Shown: positions 29,410-38,429 of the stretch, one piece after another | Layout of the letters: each line of letters begins with the position of its first letter | Position numbering within the stretch: position 1 is the first letter of the stretch | Program-made: the position numbers and the translations under genes | Notes under the pieces: model-generated | What the model saw: only the letters and a program-made list of their open reading frames with translations | Databases searched by the model: none | Told to the model about the DNA's origin: nothing | Assembly: GCA_009731375.1 (NCBI GenBank) | Contig: BJOX01000242.1 | Location: forward strand, 251,310-290,491 | DNA length: 39,182 nucleotides | Direction of reading: 5' to 3' | Source of the DNA: Paulinella micropora | Taxonomy: Eukaryota > Cercozoa > Imbricatea > Euglyphida

Positions 29410-30936
29410 ATGCCCACTCAACACGGAGGCGAACTAGACTTTTCTAGAACTGACTACATCAGTGCTTCTTATCGTTTGAATAAACTAACTCCGCGAGAAG
29501 GTGCTGGAAATATTACTATTACTACCGCAGGAGGACAAGAAACCAACTTTGACCTTATCAGCAGGCCATTTCACTTAGCCCGCTCTGTCTTGAGTTTTAC
29601 TTATACCCCACCAGTAATTGCAGCGAACTATAACAAATGCTATATGGATTGTCTGGCTCCTATTAGACAAATTCAACTTCAAACCCGTAGTGGTGTTTAT
29701 CTGTGCGATGTAAATGAAGTTGGTAATTTTACAAAGATTGTTTGGAAGGCAGAGACTTCTATGAAGGACTTTCTGACACTTGAAAACCACGATAATGGAA
29801 GTGGTTCGGGATGTATGCTTCAAAACTTAATAAAGTGTAATGCTTCAACTACATTTCAACCTACTAGCGATGCTACAAGGTTGGCGGCATTGGAAACAGC
29901 ATTGACTCCTTCAGCAGTCGCAGGAAATGCAGCAGCAAACATTGATGCAGGAGTTAATGTTGCAAAAGCACAGGTTCAGGCCGCATTACAGGCTTGGATG
30001 GGACAACCTTCTACAAATGTTCGCCGACACAATGATACTCTTATAGCAGATGAGACGGGTGTGAGTTCGTTCGTTAATGTTGCTTTTGACGAGCCTAAGT
30101 ATTTCTCGGGTGGTTCGGCTACTGCTGCTGAGCCTTCTATCAGTGTTAAGATTAATCTTGGTATGCTTTACAATACCATTTTCGCCCTTGATAAGACTAT
30201 TATGTTTCCAAAGATTTTGAATATGCGTAGTGTATGGCAACAGTCCCCTAAAATTTATTATTACAATAACGATGCTTTGTCAACGGGTGGAGGAGTGCTT
30301 GTTGCAGCCGCTGGTAATGTATCTGTTGCTAATCTTAACTTGTTCCTTGGGGTAGAGACTAATCCCGATGTCATTCAATCAATTCAACACAAGGTGGCGA
30401 GTGCTGAAGGTATGAGTTTTAATATTGATTATCCTTATGTGTATAAAAATTCCATTGCTCAATCCACTACACAAAATATCATTCTCCGCTTTGATAGAGG
30501 ACACGGAAAACGATTGAAGAAAATTTATCACACACTCTTTCACAACACCGAAAACAATAAAACCGCTTATGATATTGATAACAGAGCAAACGCTAAGACT
30601 ACCAGTTTTCATACCACACTTGACGGAGCACGACTTCAAAAACTTGAAATATATCCCGCTAGTTTTGAAGATTATATGTGCTTGAAACCTAAACTTGAAG
30701 GTTCTGTTTTGATGAATTCAAATGTGTATCAATACAACTGGTTCTGGGTTGATACTTAGGATAATACTCGCCCGCTGTGGAGCAAAGACCAAAATGAAGT
30801 TAGCGGGCTTGACCTTTCCAATGAAAGGCGATGGGAGTTCATTAGCACTACACAGAATAATGCTCATCAGCATGTAAGTGTAGCAATCACTCAGCGGGAG
30901 GTTCAGGTTAAGGCGAATATAATTTCCATTTCATAA
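29410..30936 (+). pseudogene. Major capsid protein with one in-frame TAG
   Basis: Starts MPTQHGGELDFSRTDYISAS. The frame runs 449 codons to TAG 30757-30759, then continues in frame for 58 more codons of fitting sequence (WEFISTTQNNAHQHVSVAIT) to TAA 30934-30936, giving about 508 codons, the usual size for Polinton-like-virus major capsid proteins (double jelly-roll, forming the hexons). Evidence is the composition, long beta-rich sequence, length and its place after the minor capsid gene. The TAG would remove the end of the second jelly roll. Otherwise no lesion is seen. Confidence 0.8.
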
Positions 30937-30999
30937 ACTGCCGAAACAAAAAATTTAAAAAAATTTAGATTTATTTTTTTGTTTATATACAAACAAACA

Positions 31000-32251
31000 A
31001 TGAAAACTCACCAGAGAAACTTAATCGCAGAAAATCCTGACGGAGAATTTACAAATGTCAGGGTCGGATATGATGGACACGTTGAAACAAATAATTCAAA
31101 AACCGCTTTGGCGAAGCAGTAGTGGTCAATTAATACTGGTGTTACAAGAAGTCTTTCCATATACCATTAATACTAGGATATGGACAAAAACAGAAACAAA
31201 ATCATCTGTGTGATTTTTGAATAATATGGCTGCATTGAAAACAACTGCTGATGCAACGGCTGTTGCTAGTCTGGTAAGTAAAAGGAGAATAAAATATAGA
31301 ACTGGAATGGGTGTCCTAGCCAGCTTTACTGCTCTATGGACAACGGATGATACAAAAGATTACTATTCATATATCGGAATAGGAAATGAAGTCGTTGATG
31401 GATTTTATTTTTACAAAGATAAAGCAGGAATGAATATTGCACATTGCAAAGGAAATACAGCAGTTTATATTGACCAAGCAGACTGGGACGACCCGTGCGA
31501 TGGAACTTCTGCTATGCCAGACTTAGACTGAAGCAAAGGAAATGTATTTCAAATTCAATTTCAATATCTTGGGTTTGGTGCTATTAAGTTTTATACTGAG
31601 AATCCCATAACAGGATTATTTCAATTAGTTCATATGATTGAGTATGCGAATGCTAATAATGGTGTAAGCCTGCGAAATACAACATTACCTCTTACGGCAG
31701 TAATGAGAAATGATGCAGCGACTGGAATACAAATTCTCAAAACAGCGAGTGCCAGTTTATTCATTGAGGGAACGAATACTATTAATACCAGCATAACAAA
31801 CGAAGTGGAAGGAAGTAAAGCAGCAAACACCACTGAAAGTCCTATTATTANNNNNNNNNNNNNNNNNNNNNNNNNNNNNNNNNNNNNNNNNNNNNNNNNN
31901 NNNNNNNNNNNNNNNNNNNNNNNNNNNNNNNNNNNNNNNNNNNNNNNNNNNNNNNNNNNNNNNNNNNNNNNNNNNNNNNNNNNNNNNNNNNNNNNNNNNN
32001 NNNNNNNNNNNNNNNNNNNNAGATGTTGATTCTAAGTATTCGATTGTAGATACTGACACAAAGGCGAGTGCTATCGCAAACGGAACAACAATTTTTAAAC
32101 TATATGTAAATAGTGCTTCAACTCAACAAATCAATCTTAGAAGTTATGATATATACCTATCACCGAGTGATGTATTGACTTTTACACAGAAGTCTCTGCT
32201 GGTGGAGGAGGAAATGTCAATATTATTGCTAACTTCGTTGAGGATCAGTGA
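31000..32251 (+). pseudogene. Structural-type protein with DWSKGNVFQI-like motif region, broken
   Basis: Begins MKTHQRNLIAENPDGEF after TTATATACAAACAAACA. Lesions: TAG at about 31,120; a frame change before 31,217; TGA at 31529-31531 with the frame continuing as SKGNVFQIQFQYLGFG; a 170-N gap at 31851-32020; and another frame change near 32,195 before the C-terminus NIIANFVEDQ, TGA 32249-32251. The KGNVFQIQFQYLGFG segment resembles a motif I recall from uncharacterised phage and virus structural proteins (not checked). It follows the major capsid gene, so a decoration or appendage protein is plausible. Confidence 0.5.
31851..32020. other. Assembly gap (170 N)
   Basis: N run inside the structural-type gene; its frame across the gap is unknown. 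Confidence 0.99.
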
Positions 32252-32265
32252 TATTTGTTTCAGAC

Positions 32266-32296
32266 NNNNNNNNNNAACTTCGTAGAAGACCATTGA
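32266..32296 (+). other. 10-N gap and duplicated gene tail
   Basis: After ten N (32266-32275) the sequence reads NFVEDH and TGA, almost the same ending as NFVEDQ and TGA at 32,231-32,251. This is either a second copy of the gene tail or two alleles joined at the gap. Confidence 0.6.
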
Positions 32297-32354
32297 TGTG
32301 GATGGATGGACGGAGTATTTTTATATTAAATATAAACTCCAACCATTATATAAA

Positions 32355-32863
32355 ATGAACTACAACAAATATCAGAATGGAAAAATCTACAAACTTATCT
32401 GTAATAAAACAGGTGAGGTGTATATCGGAAGCACAATTAAAACATTAGAGCAGAGAGTTAAATCTCACACATACAATTTTAATCAGTATAAACGAGGTGA
32501 GACAAATTACACTTATTCGTTTTCAATTATAGAAAAGAACGACTATAGGATTGAATTGATTGAGGCTTTCCCTTGTGATAGCCACCTTGAATTAGAACAG
32601 AGAGAAGGATACTGGATAAGACATACAAAGTGTATAAACGATAATTTTAAAACTGGTATCACAGTCCCATGTAATCAGAACAAAAAAGAATACAATAGAC
32701 AGTACAAAGAAATCATAAGGAGAGATTGAGAGCCCATAATCTAAAAAAAGTTGAATGCCCTTGTGGAAGACGAATTGTTCATTCACACAGAAAAAGACAT
32801 AAACATTCTACATATCATTTAAAATGTGTTATAAGATGTCATAATGAACTAAATCATTTGTAG
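32355..32863 (+). pseudogene. GIY-YIG endonuclease with zinc-finger tail in another frame
   Basis: The nuclease frame (32355-32729) has the two-part GIY-YIG core GKIYKLICNKTGEVYIGST, the conserved Arg in LEQRVKSH, a Glu in ELEQREGYW, and a late Asn in EYNRQY. Such single-strand-nicking enzymes are common free-standing genes in algal viruses and Polinton-like viruses. I chose ATG 32355 because the domain starts there; 32,298 is possible. The frame stops at TGA 32727-32729. In the next frame, VECPCGRRIVHSHRKRHKHS continues to TAG 32861-32863, a C-x-C and H-x5-H finger of the type that ends viral GIY-YIG proteins. A single shift near 32,720 thus separates nuclease and finger. The nuclease alone may still work. 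Confidence 0.75.
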
Positions 32864-32901
32864 AAACAAAAAAATAATAACAAAAATAATAAGCGGAAAG
32901 C

Positions 32902-32955
32902 GATGTTTTAGAAATAGACGAAAGTCGCAGACGAAAGTCTAATTTCTAAAATATC
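32902..32955 (-). terminator. Intergenic hairpin F
   Basis: Arms GATGTTTTAGAAATAGAC (32902-32919) and GTCTAATTTCTAAAATATC (32937-32955), the longest stem of the family. It ends two bases before the stop of the minus-strand gene at 32,957 and lies between convergent genes. Confidence 0.65.
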
Positions 32956-32956
32956 A

Positions 32957-33370
32957 TCAGAGATATTTTTTTACTGCATCTTTATTATTAAAATAAGGTT
33001 GTTGAATTAAATATTCAAGGTATGGTTTATCAATCTTAGCAACATCTTCAATTTTCATTTTTTTATACTTACCATATTGAAGAAAAATATCGGTTTCATT
33101 TTGTGCTATTTCTTCGCCGACATTAGCCTTTATTTCGGTAATTCCAGTCTCTTTTAAATCAGTCGCCGTAAATTGTGTGCTCGGCTCTTCAACCAACACG
33201 TTTTCCAACGGAATAACTACTTTCACATTGTCATCACGTGGTTTATATTGCTCATAGAAAGAAACAATATCAGGCTTAGTCCATTTAATTGAAGGTTTCT
33301 TAATTTCGCTGTCAAGGCTCCATTTTTCAATTTCATTCAAGTAGTCCTGTTTGGTGCTTAGGTCGGTCAT
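32957..33370 (-). CDS. Small protein with FGKYK-type domain, 137 aa
   Basis: Starts MTDLSTKQDYLNEIEKW right after TATATACA. The C-terminal ~45 residues (YGKYKKMKIEDVAKIDKPY, then YLIQQPYF) match a small domain seen at the ends of exonuclease-X-like bacterial proteins (DUF3820-like, from memory). Its neighbour at 33,412-33,699 has the same domain. Intact. It is downstream of the polymerase in the same direction, so a replication-related accessory role is a guess. Confidence 0.65.
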   Translation of the reverse strand: MTDLSTKQDYLNEIEKWSLDSEIKKPSIKWTKPDIVSFYEQYKPRDDNVKVVIPLENVLVEEPSTQFTATDLKETGITEIKANVGEEIAQNETDIFLQYGKYKKMKIEDVAKIDKPYLEYLIQQPYFNNKDAVKKYL

Positions 33371-33399
33371 TGTATATATACTACAAAATAATATTTATT

Positions 33400-33409
33400 N
33401 NNNNNNNNN
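33400..33409. other. Assembly gap (10 N)
   Basis: Ten N between the two paralogous small genes. Confidence 0.95.
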
Positions 33410-33411
33410 TA

Positions 33412-33699
33412 TTATAAATATTTTTTTACTTCACTTTTAATGTCAGTAAATTTCTCAAACCACGGCTGTTTTATAACCCATTCAATGTATGGCTTATCAA
33501 TAACCGCTACATCTTGAATTTTCTTACCTTTATACTTACCAAATGGAAAAGTATCCTTTGGCTTGCCTGCCCGTGCATTTTCAATCATTTGGATTTCGTC
33601 AGTATTTATCTTTTTAACATCGGTAAGAGAAAATGTTTATTTTTTATTTTCAATAGAGAGTTTCTCAAACTTCTCACATAGTCTGGTGAGGGTGGTCAT
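33412..33699 (-). pseudogene. Paralogue of the FGKYK-domain protein, in-frame stop
   Basis: Minus-strand frame of 96 codons from ATG 33699 to TAA 33412-33414, with one internal TAA at 33637-33639. After it comes FGKYKGKKIQDVAVIDKPY and a tail with IKQPWF, paralogous to 32,957-33,370. The shared ends (VKKYL) suggest tandem duplication. The N-terminal part differs between the two. Confidence 0.65.
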
Positions 33700-33748
33700 T
33701 GGTCTATATAGACTGGTAAAAAAAATTATAGAAAAAAATTAATTAATT

Positions 33749-33805
33749 GATATTTATCAACTTCACTTTCGTTGCTACCGCAACTCTCGTTTGTTGATAA
33801 ACATC
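33749..33805 (+). terminator. Intergenic hairpin G
   Basis: Arms GATATTTATCAAC (33749-33761) and GTTGATAAACATC (33793-33805). The loop contains CACTTTCGTT and ACTCTCGTT. It lies between the polymerase stop and the next minus-strand gene. Confidence 0.65.
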
Positions 33806-33813
33806 GTTTGATA

Positions 33814-36487
33814 TCAGTAAGGAATACTATCATTATCTGTGTAGAAGTCTCTCCCACACCATTTTGATTTATTAACTACTTTTACGACATTCTTTTGGTG
33901 TTGTATGCTAAAGTGTTCAATGTGTTGCTGTTTGCTGTTTCTGCTAGTATGTATCTTCTTCATTATGAAATCTCTTGTGTTTGTCAGGCTTTCGCCCTTG
34001 TCCATTAATTCATATGAAACGGGATTTAATTTCTTTACGTCTAAACCTTTACCTCTGAAATGAAAATGAGTTTCCTTATCATCCTTCTTTACATACTCCA
34101 ACATATATAACTTAGGTGCTATCCATATACCCCTAATTATTTTACAATCCTTCCCGAGGTCGTCATCCATTCCGCCGATTGTTTTATCACCAAACCTTTT
34201 TATTCTTTCAATGTTGATCACATGTGATTGAATGCTGTCTGTATCCGTATAATAATAGTCTCTGTCAGGGTCGTTGTCTAGGTTTGCTTCAGTCATATAC
34301 TTATACATAATTCGTCTGCTGTATGCTAATATGAAGGCTCCGTAATGTGTGGGTTTTGTAATTTTTTCTTCTTTTTCATATTTATCTCGTGGAATACCTG
34401 ATATAAGCCAATGTTCGTCATTGAATTTTTCAATATCTGTTATAACATGCTTAGCCCAGAATTTCCAATACTCATGATTTTTAAATATATATTTGCTCAT
34501 AGTGTTTATTGGTCTCTGGATGGTTTTGCCGTATAAAGCATTCATAAACAACTTCGCCAATAAATATTGTGGAGTGCCTTTCTTTGAGTTTTGTTTTTTC
34601 TTGAATAAGTCTAATATATAATCTTTGAATACGGGTTCTGCTTCTTCTGTGTAATAGCCACGACTAATTTTTACTTGATATCCCAAATTAATCATATCCT
34701 CAATATCAATAGATGTGAGCCATTGATCATTCATATCTCTTAACTCCCACTTCAAGCAACCTTTGCTATCTCTGTATGGCACTCGCGGGTGAAGTAAAGT
34801 TTTAGGGCATACATAATCAACATTATTTATTCCCATTTTTCCTTTCATTTCAACTTCGCACTCCTTGATTTCACCCGTCATAAATAATTCTAACATAGCC
34901 ATTGGATAGAGTGAGACGACATCAGCATCAATAAGATAATCAACAATCTCATCAAAACTTATTTCACATCTTTTATATTTTTCATATTGCTTTGAGATAA
35001 ATCTTCTTTTGCTTGGATAAGTTCTCGCTCCATATACCGCTCTTCTAAAATCCTTCTCCTGTTTTAAATTAGGTAGTTGTATAATATATTTCAGTCTATC
35101 TTCTTTTTCCATAGATTGAAGTTTAATGAAGAAGTAGAGATAAAAGCGGTTAGGTTTGTTTTATGTTCATCAAATGTCTGCTTATTTAGTGTGTCATGAA
35201 GTTCTTTAAGTCCCATAACATCTTTCTCTAAGTATATCAAACATTCTTTTTTCGTTTCCTCATCCATCTCTTCCCATCTTTTCCCCTTGCTATTTGTCGA
35301 AGTCACCCTTTACTACATTACAGCCTAATGTTTCAAGGTTCTTTTTAAGGCTTCCCTCTGTGTGCTTACACATATCCCAGAATTAATGTTCTTGTATTCC
35401 ATAGAAGTAATAGCCACATTATTTATTAATGGAGTGATTTTTATCTTTCTTTTGATAAATTCATTTGAAAGAAGTAGTGGTCAAATTTACTACCATTAAA
35501 GGCATTAACATATAATGTTGCATTAGGATTTCGCTCCTTTAATTTTTCTGCATATTCAAGGATTATATCAAGAAGTTTAGATATACAATTATCGCCCGCT
35601 ACATATTTAAAACCGATATCAGCGATTGTGTAGCCACCGATATAAGGAGTGTGTAATTCATATGTGCTTGTAAATGTTTCAAGGTCATAATGAAATAATT
35701 CGTCCTGATTGTTATATTTCATTTCTTTGAAGGAAGTTAATAATAATGACCTTACCTGTTTATTTTTTTGTCTGAGTTTTGCTTTCGCATATGAAACACT
35801 TTTATTATTACAAGCATGTTTATTACAATATTCAGTGAAACAATTAGGACGATTATTTTTATTTCTTTTTACGAAACCAAAGTAATGTCCTTTTGCTAAA
35901 TAACAAAGCACATCCGCAGTAATTAATGGGTCTGTAAAGTTTTTAAATGTTTGTTTTGAAGATGAGTCTGTCATTTCAAAATATTTTCCTTCAATACAAT
36001 ATTTTTTTAATATTTCAAATCCAACTGAAAAGGGTATGTATGAATTGGGTTCAAGATTAAACTCTTTTCTGATATCATTACATACTTTTTTATTCAGTTT
36101 TGATTTTCCTTTTATTGGTAAATTCAATGTATCCTTAAAGACATAGAAGAAGCAGTTATTATCTTTGCTTCGTGGGTTAATATGAATTCCTTCTGTTGTT
36201 TTATGTTTCTTATCACTTGCAGTTTCATTACATCCGCCCCCGTCCTTTTGGATAATTTCAACATTCATGTATTGAATAATTCGGTCATATCCATTAGCAC
36301 TGGCTTTAAGGTTTTCTTCATTATAAATATATAGTACGAAATAAATCGTCTATATCTTTCAATTAACCACATTGAAAGTTTTCCATTTGAAAAACCTATC
36401 ATCAGCATCTGTTATATAACCAAACTTAACATGTAGGCTTGCTTCTCCTGTCATACCTTTACTTTTTGCATCCTTTACCGCTCTCAT
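33814..36487 (-). pseudogene. Protein-primed family B DNA polymerase, broken
   Basis: Replicative polymerase of Polinton-type elements. In order from the N-terminus: a 42-codon frame from ATG 36487 to TGA 36359-36361; a 275-codon frame (36268-35441, open upstream to about 36,350) with exonuclease motifs FHYDLETFT and NAFNGSKFDHY; a damaged stretch 35,440-35,307 in which matching sequence hops between frames; a 71-codon frame (35306-35091) with the third exonuclease motif YLEKDVMGL; then a 432-codon frame (35112-33814) carrying DADVVSLYPMA, KLFMNALYGK and YYTDTDSIQ, the three polymerase motifs, plus FRGKG. The palm is intact but the gene has at least four or five breaks, one at a short A tract near 35,105. 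Not functional as one protein. Confidence 0.85.
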
Positions 36488-36759
36488 AATTGTTAAAAAA
36501 CAAGGAGGAAAGGGGGGTTGTTTCTATGGCCCCAACCCCCCTTCTCATTTTGAATTTCCCTATCGCAGGCCATTTTTTACAAAGTCAGTCATATAAAGAG
36601 ATTTATCATTTTACCCGCGGGTAGTATAGGGTGCCACTTCGGGACAAAAGTCAAGACACGCCCCCCGCCGCCAGAGATGCGCACCAAAGCAAAAAGGAAA
36701 TGAGCCCAACAAAAAACAAAATGGTAATAGAATTCATCAGCAAATACTTCAATGCGACA
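36488..36759. other. Junction between element 1 and element 2
   Basis: GC-richer non-coding stretch between the polymerase start and the second element. It holds a G6/C6 inverted repeat (GGGGGGTTG at about 36,513, with CCAACCCCCC about 20 bp on), the palindrome ACCCGCGGGT near 36,614, and a C-rich CGCCCCCCGCCGCC. The element ends should lie here, but no clear terminal repeat is visible. Confidence 0.5.
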
Positions 36760-36859
36760 GATCGTTAATTTTGTGCGACGCATCTTTTTGCTTTTTTTCT
36801 CCGTCGTTCGATCGTTAATTTTGTGCGACGCATCTTTTTGCTTTTTTTCTCCGTCGTTA
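36760..36859. repeat. Two tandem 50-bp repeats
   Basis: Units 36760-36809 and 36810-36859 are identical except for the last base. Each begins GATCGTTAATTTTGTGCGAC and ends TCCGTCGTT. Located just beyond the integrase, where an element terminus would be. Confidence 0.95.
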
Positions 36860-36905
36860 GTTTCAGTTTTTAGCACTACAAGACAAACATCAAGACACAC
36901 ATTTT

Positions 36906-37841
36906 CTACAAATCAAAAATTACCTTTTTCTTTTTGTGTCGTTTGGTTTCAATTATGTTCTCTGGTTGAATGTCTTCTTTTTTCAACTGTTGCTTTATCT
37001 TCTTCTCCTTCGTTATCTCTTGGACTTGTTCGTTAATTTGCTTTTCATCATCAACTGGTTTTTCAAACTTAGTCTTTAATAACTCACGGGGGCTGACTAG
37101 TTCTTTATTGGATAGCACAATCTTAAATCCGTTTCTACCCAAAACCGTATATATCTGCTTTGACCAAGTTCGTCCTCCTTTTGAAAATAGATTTCGTTGA
37201 ACTTCCCTTCTTACCTTATCACCCGGTTCAAATTCATTAATACTTTCATCTCTTTCAATTTTTTGTTTATTAGTAGCTTTCCCATTTAATACATCAATCG
37301 GTCTAGCTTTGATTGTTGGATGAAAACGATTATTGTAAGCTTTAACCATATCATCAATGTATGAGACCCAGTCAAAGTTTCCATTTGTTTCAAATAGTAT
37401 ATCAAACCACCTTCTAATAGTTCTAATAACTCTATCAACTATTGCGAGTGCTTTGTGGTCTCCTACTTCAACTGTTCTGTGTTCAATGTTATGTTCATCA
37501 AAATATTTATTAACTGCTCCTTTGTATTCTCCACCGCTATCTGTTGTAATGATTTCTGGAATATATGGAATAGATTTTAAACCAGTATATACTTCATTCG
37601 CAGTTTTATTTTTTAGCGGTCTGACTTCTAAAAATCTACTATTAGTGTCAATCCAAACCAACATAAAGGCATATTTTTTATTACCTGGTTTATCTTTTAA
37701 CTTAGACATATCCGCCAAATCTACGAACACTTGTTTCAACGGTTTATCAGCCCATATCGTATTCCATTTCTTACTTTGTTTTTTTTGGTAATGTAGTTCT
37801 AATGCCTGTTGCTCTTTCAGTTCTTGTATATGGTCGTCCAT
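36906..37841 (-). CDS. rve integrase, element 2, intact
   Basis: 311 codons. Core: VFVDLADMSKLKDK with the first Asp, FMLVWIDTNSRF, ITTDSGGEYKGA with the second Asp, and ALAIVDRVIRTIRRW, where the third acidic residue is Asp in place of Glu, as in the element 1 copy. The C-terminal part has a DNA-binding-type beta region (EFEPGDKVRREVQ, YTVLGRNGFKIV) and a Lys-rich tail ending in KKKKVIFDL. No HHCC zinc domain precedes the core. The ATG is 7 nt after the stop of the upstream zinc-binding gene, suggesting joint expression. It probably integrates the element in the host nucleus. Confidence 0.88.
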   Translation of the reverse strand: MDDHIQELKEQQALELHYQKKQSKKWNTIWADKPLKQVFVDLADMSKLKDKPGNKKYAFMLVWIDTNSRFLEVRPLKNKTANEVYTGLKSIPYIPEIITTDSGGEYKGAVNKYFDEHNIEHRTVEVGDHKALAIVDRVIRTIRRWFDILFETNGNFDWVSYIDDMVKAYNNRFHPTIKARPIDVLNGKATNKQKIERDESINEFEPGDKVRREVQRNLFSKGGRTWSKQIYTVLGRNGFKIVLSNKELVSPRELLKTKFEKPVDDEKQINEQVQEITKEKKIKQQLKKEDIQPENIIETKRHKKKKVIFDL

Positions 37842-37847
37842 CGCCTT

Positions 37848-38126
37848 CTAATACTTAATGACACCTAATGCTTTACCGCCTACAGCGATAGATGTATCTC
37901 TATATATTGCTCTTTCTTTTTTTTCAAGTTCAAAACAATAATTAGAACAAAACTCATACATATAAAACCAATCAAAACTATCATCAATGGCTGTAATCTG
38001 TCGGTTCGCTAAACACAGTGTTAATCCACACACATAGCAACTAGTGAAGTCATACATACGATGATTATATAGGTAGTCCATAATGTGTAAACGAACATCT
38101 AATGGTAGGTTTTTTATCTTGTTCAT
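37848..38126 (-). CDS. Small F-box-like / zinc-binding protein, 92 aa
   Basis: Starts MNKIKNLPLDVRLHIMDYL, which looks like the first helices of an F-box. A Cys pair, CYVCG, and a second set, EFCSNYCFE, suit a treble-clef zinc site. It ends just before the integrase ATG on the same strand. A role as a separate zinc module for the integrase, or as a host-interaction protein, is speculative. No matching gene is seen in element 1. Confidence 0.6.
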   Translation of the reverse strand: MNKIKNLPLDVRLHIMDYLYNHRMYDFTSCYVCGLTLCLANRQITAIDDSFDWFYMYEFCSNYCFELEKKERAIYRDTSIAVGGKALGVIKY

Positions 38127-38169
38127 CTCTATTTTTGGTGAAGATTTTTTTTAAAAAGGTTCATATAGT

Positions 38170-38427
38170 ATGAGATTTTCAAAGTCAAGTGTAAAAAATA
38201 AAAAATATACAACTACAACACCAAAAGGAAAAACAATTCATTTCGGTGATGTCAGATATGAGCATTATAAAGACCGCATAGGACTTTTTTCGCATCTCAA
38301 CCATTTAGACAAAGAAAGAAGAAGAAATTATAGAGCAAGAGCAAAAGCTATAAGAAATTCAAAAGGTGAATTAACATACAACAATCCAGAGTATGCTAAT
38401 TACTATTCTTATCATTATCTTTGGTAG
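38170..38427 (+). CDS. Small conserved viral protein, 85 aa
   Basis: Reads MRFSKSSVKNKKYTTTTPKG then KTIHFGDVRYEHYKD, an Arg-rich helix (KERRRNYRARAKAI) and ends YYSYHYLW. This matches a small family I know from giant viruses and phages (DUF5754-like: Lys-Lys-Tyr, His-Phe-Gly, Arg-x3-Tyr, terminal Leu-Trp). Function unknown. Intact; it faces the low-complexity gene, with two bases between the stop codons. Confidence 0.65.
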   Translation: MRFSKSSVKNKKYTTTTPKGKTIHFGDVRYEHYKDRIGLFSHLNHLDKERRRNYRARAKAIRNSKGELTYNNPEYANYYSYHYLW

Positions 38428-38429
38428 GT

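Larger units (their letters stand above)
17640..36490. mobile_element. Element 1: decayed Polinton-like endogenous virus
   Basis: About 18.8 kb of AT-rich, intron-free DNA with the hallmark set: rve integrase, protein-primed family B polymerase, A32-like ATPase, adenain-like protease, and minor and major capsid proteins. It also has an S74 fibre, a GIY-YIG nuclease and low-complexity proteins. The size and content match Polinton/Maverick elements and Polinton-like viruses. Most large genes carry stops or frameshifts. The borders are estimates from composition and gene content; I found no convincing terminal inverted repeats or target-site duplication by eye. Confidence 0.8.

Noticed and set aside
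22661-31531. Altered genetic code (TGA as Trp, or TAA/TAG as sense) in element 1
   Set aside because: In-frame stops are of all three kinds, true frameshifts occur as well, and element 2 genes have no internal stops. Decay explains this better. A check of TGA positions in intact relatives would settle it.
36589-36900. 103-codon minus-strand frame beyond integrase 2
   Set aside because: It runs through the two 50-bp tandem repeats and the GC-rich junction, repeats its own peptide, and has no recognisable motif.
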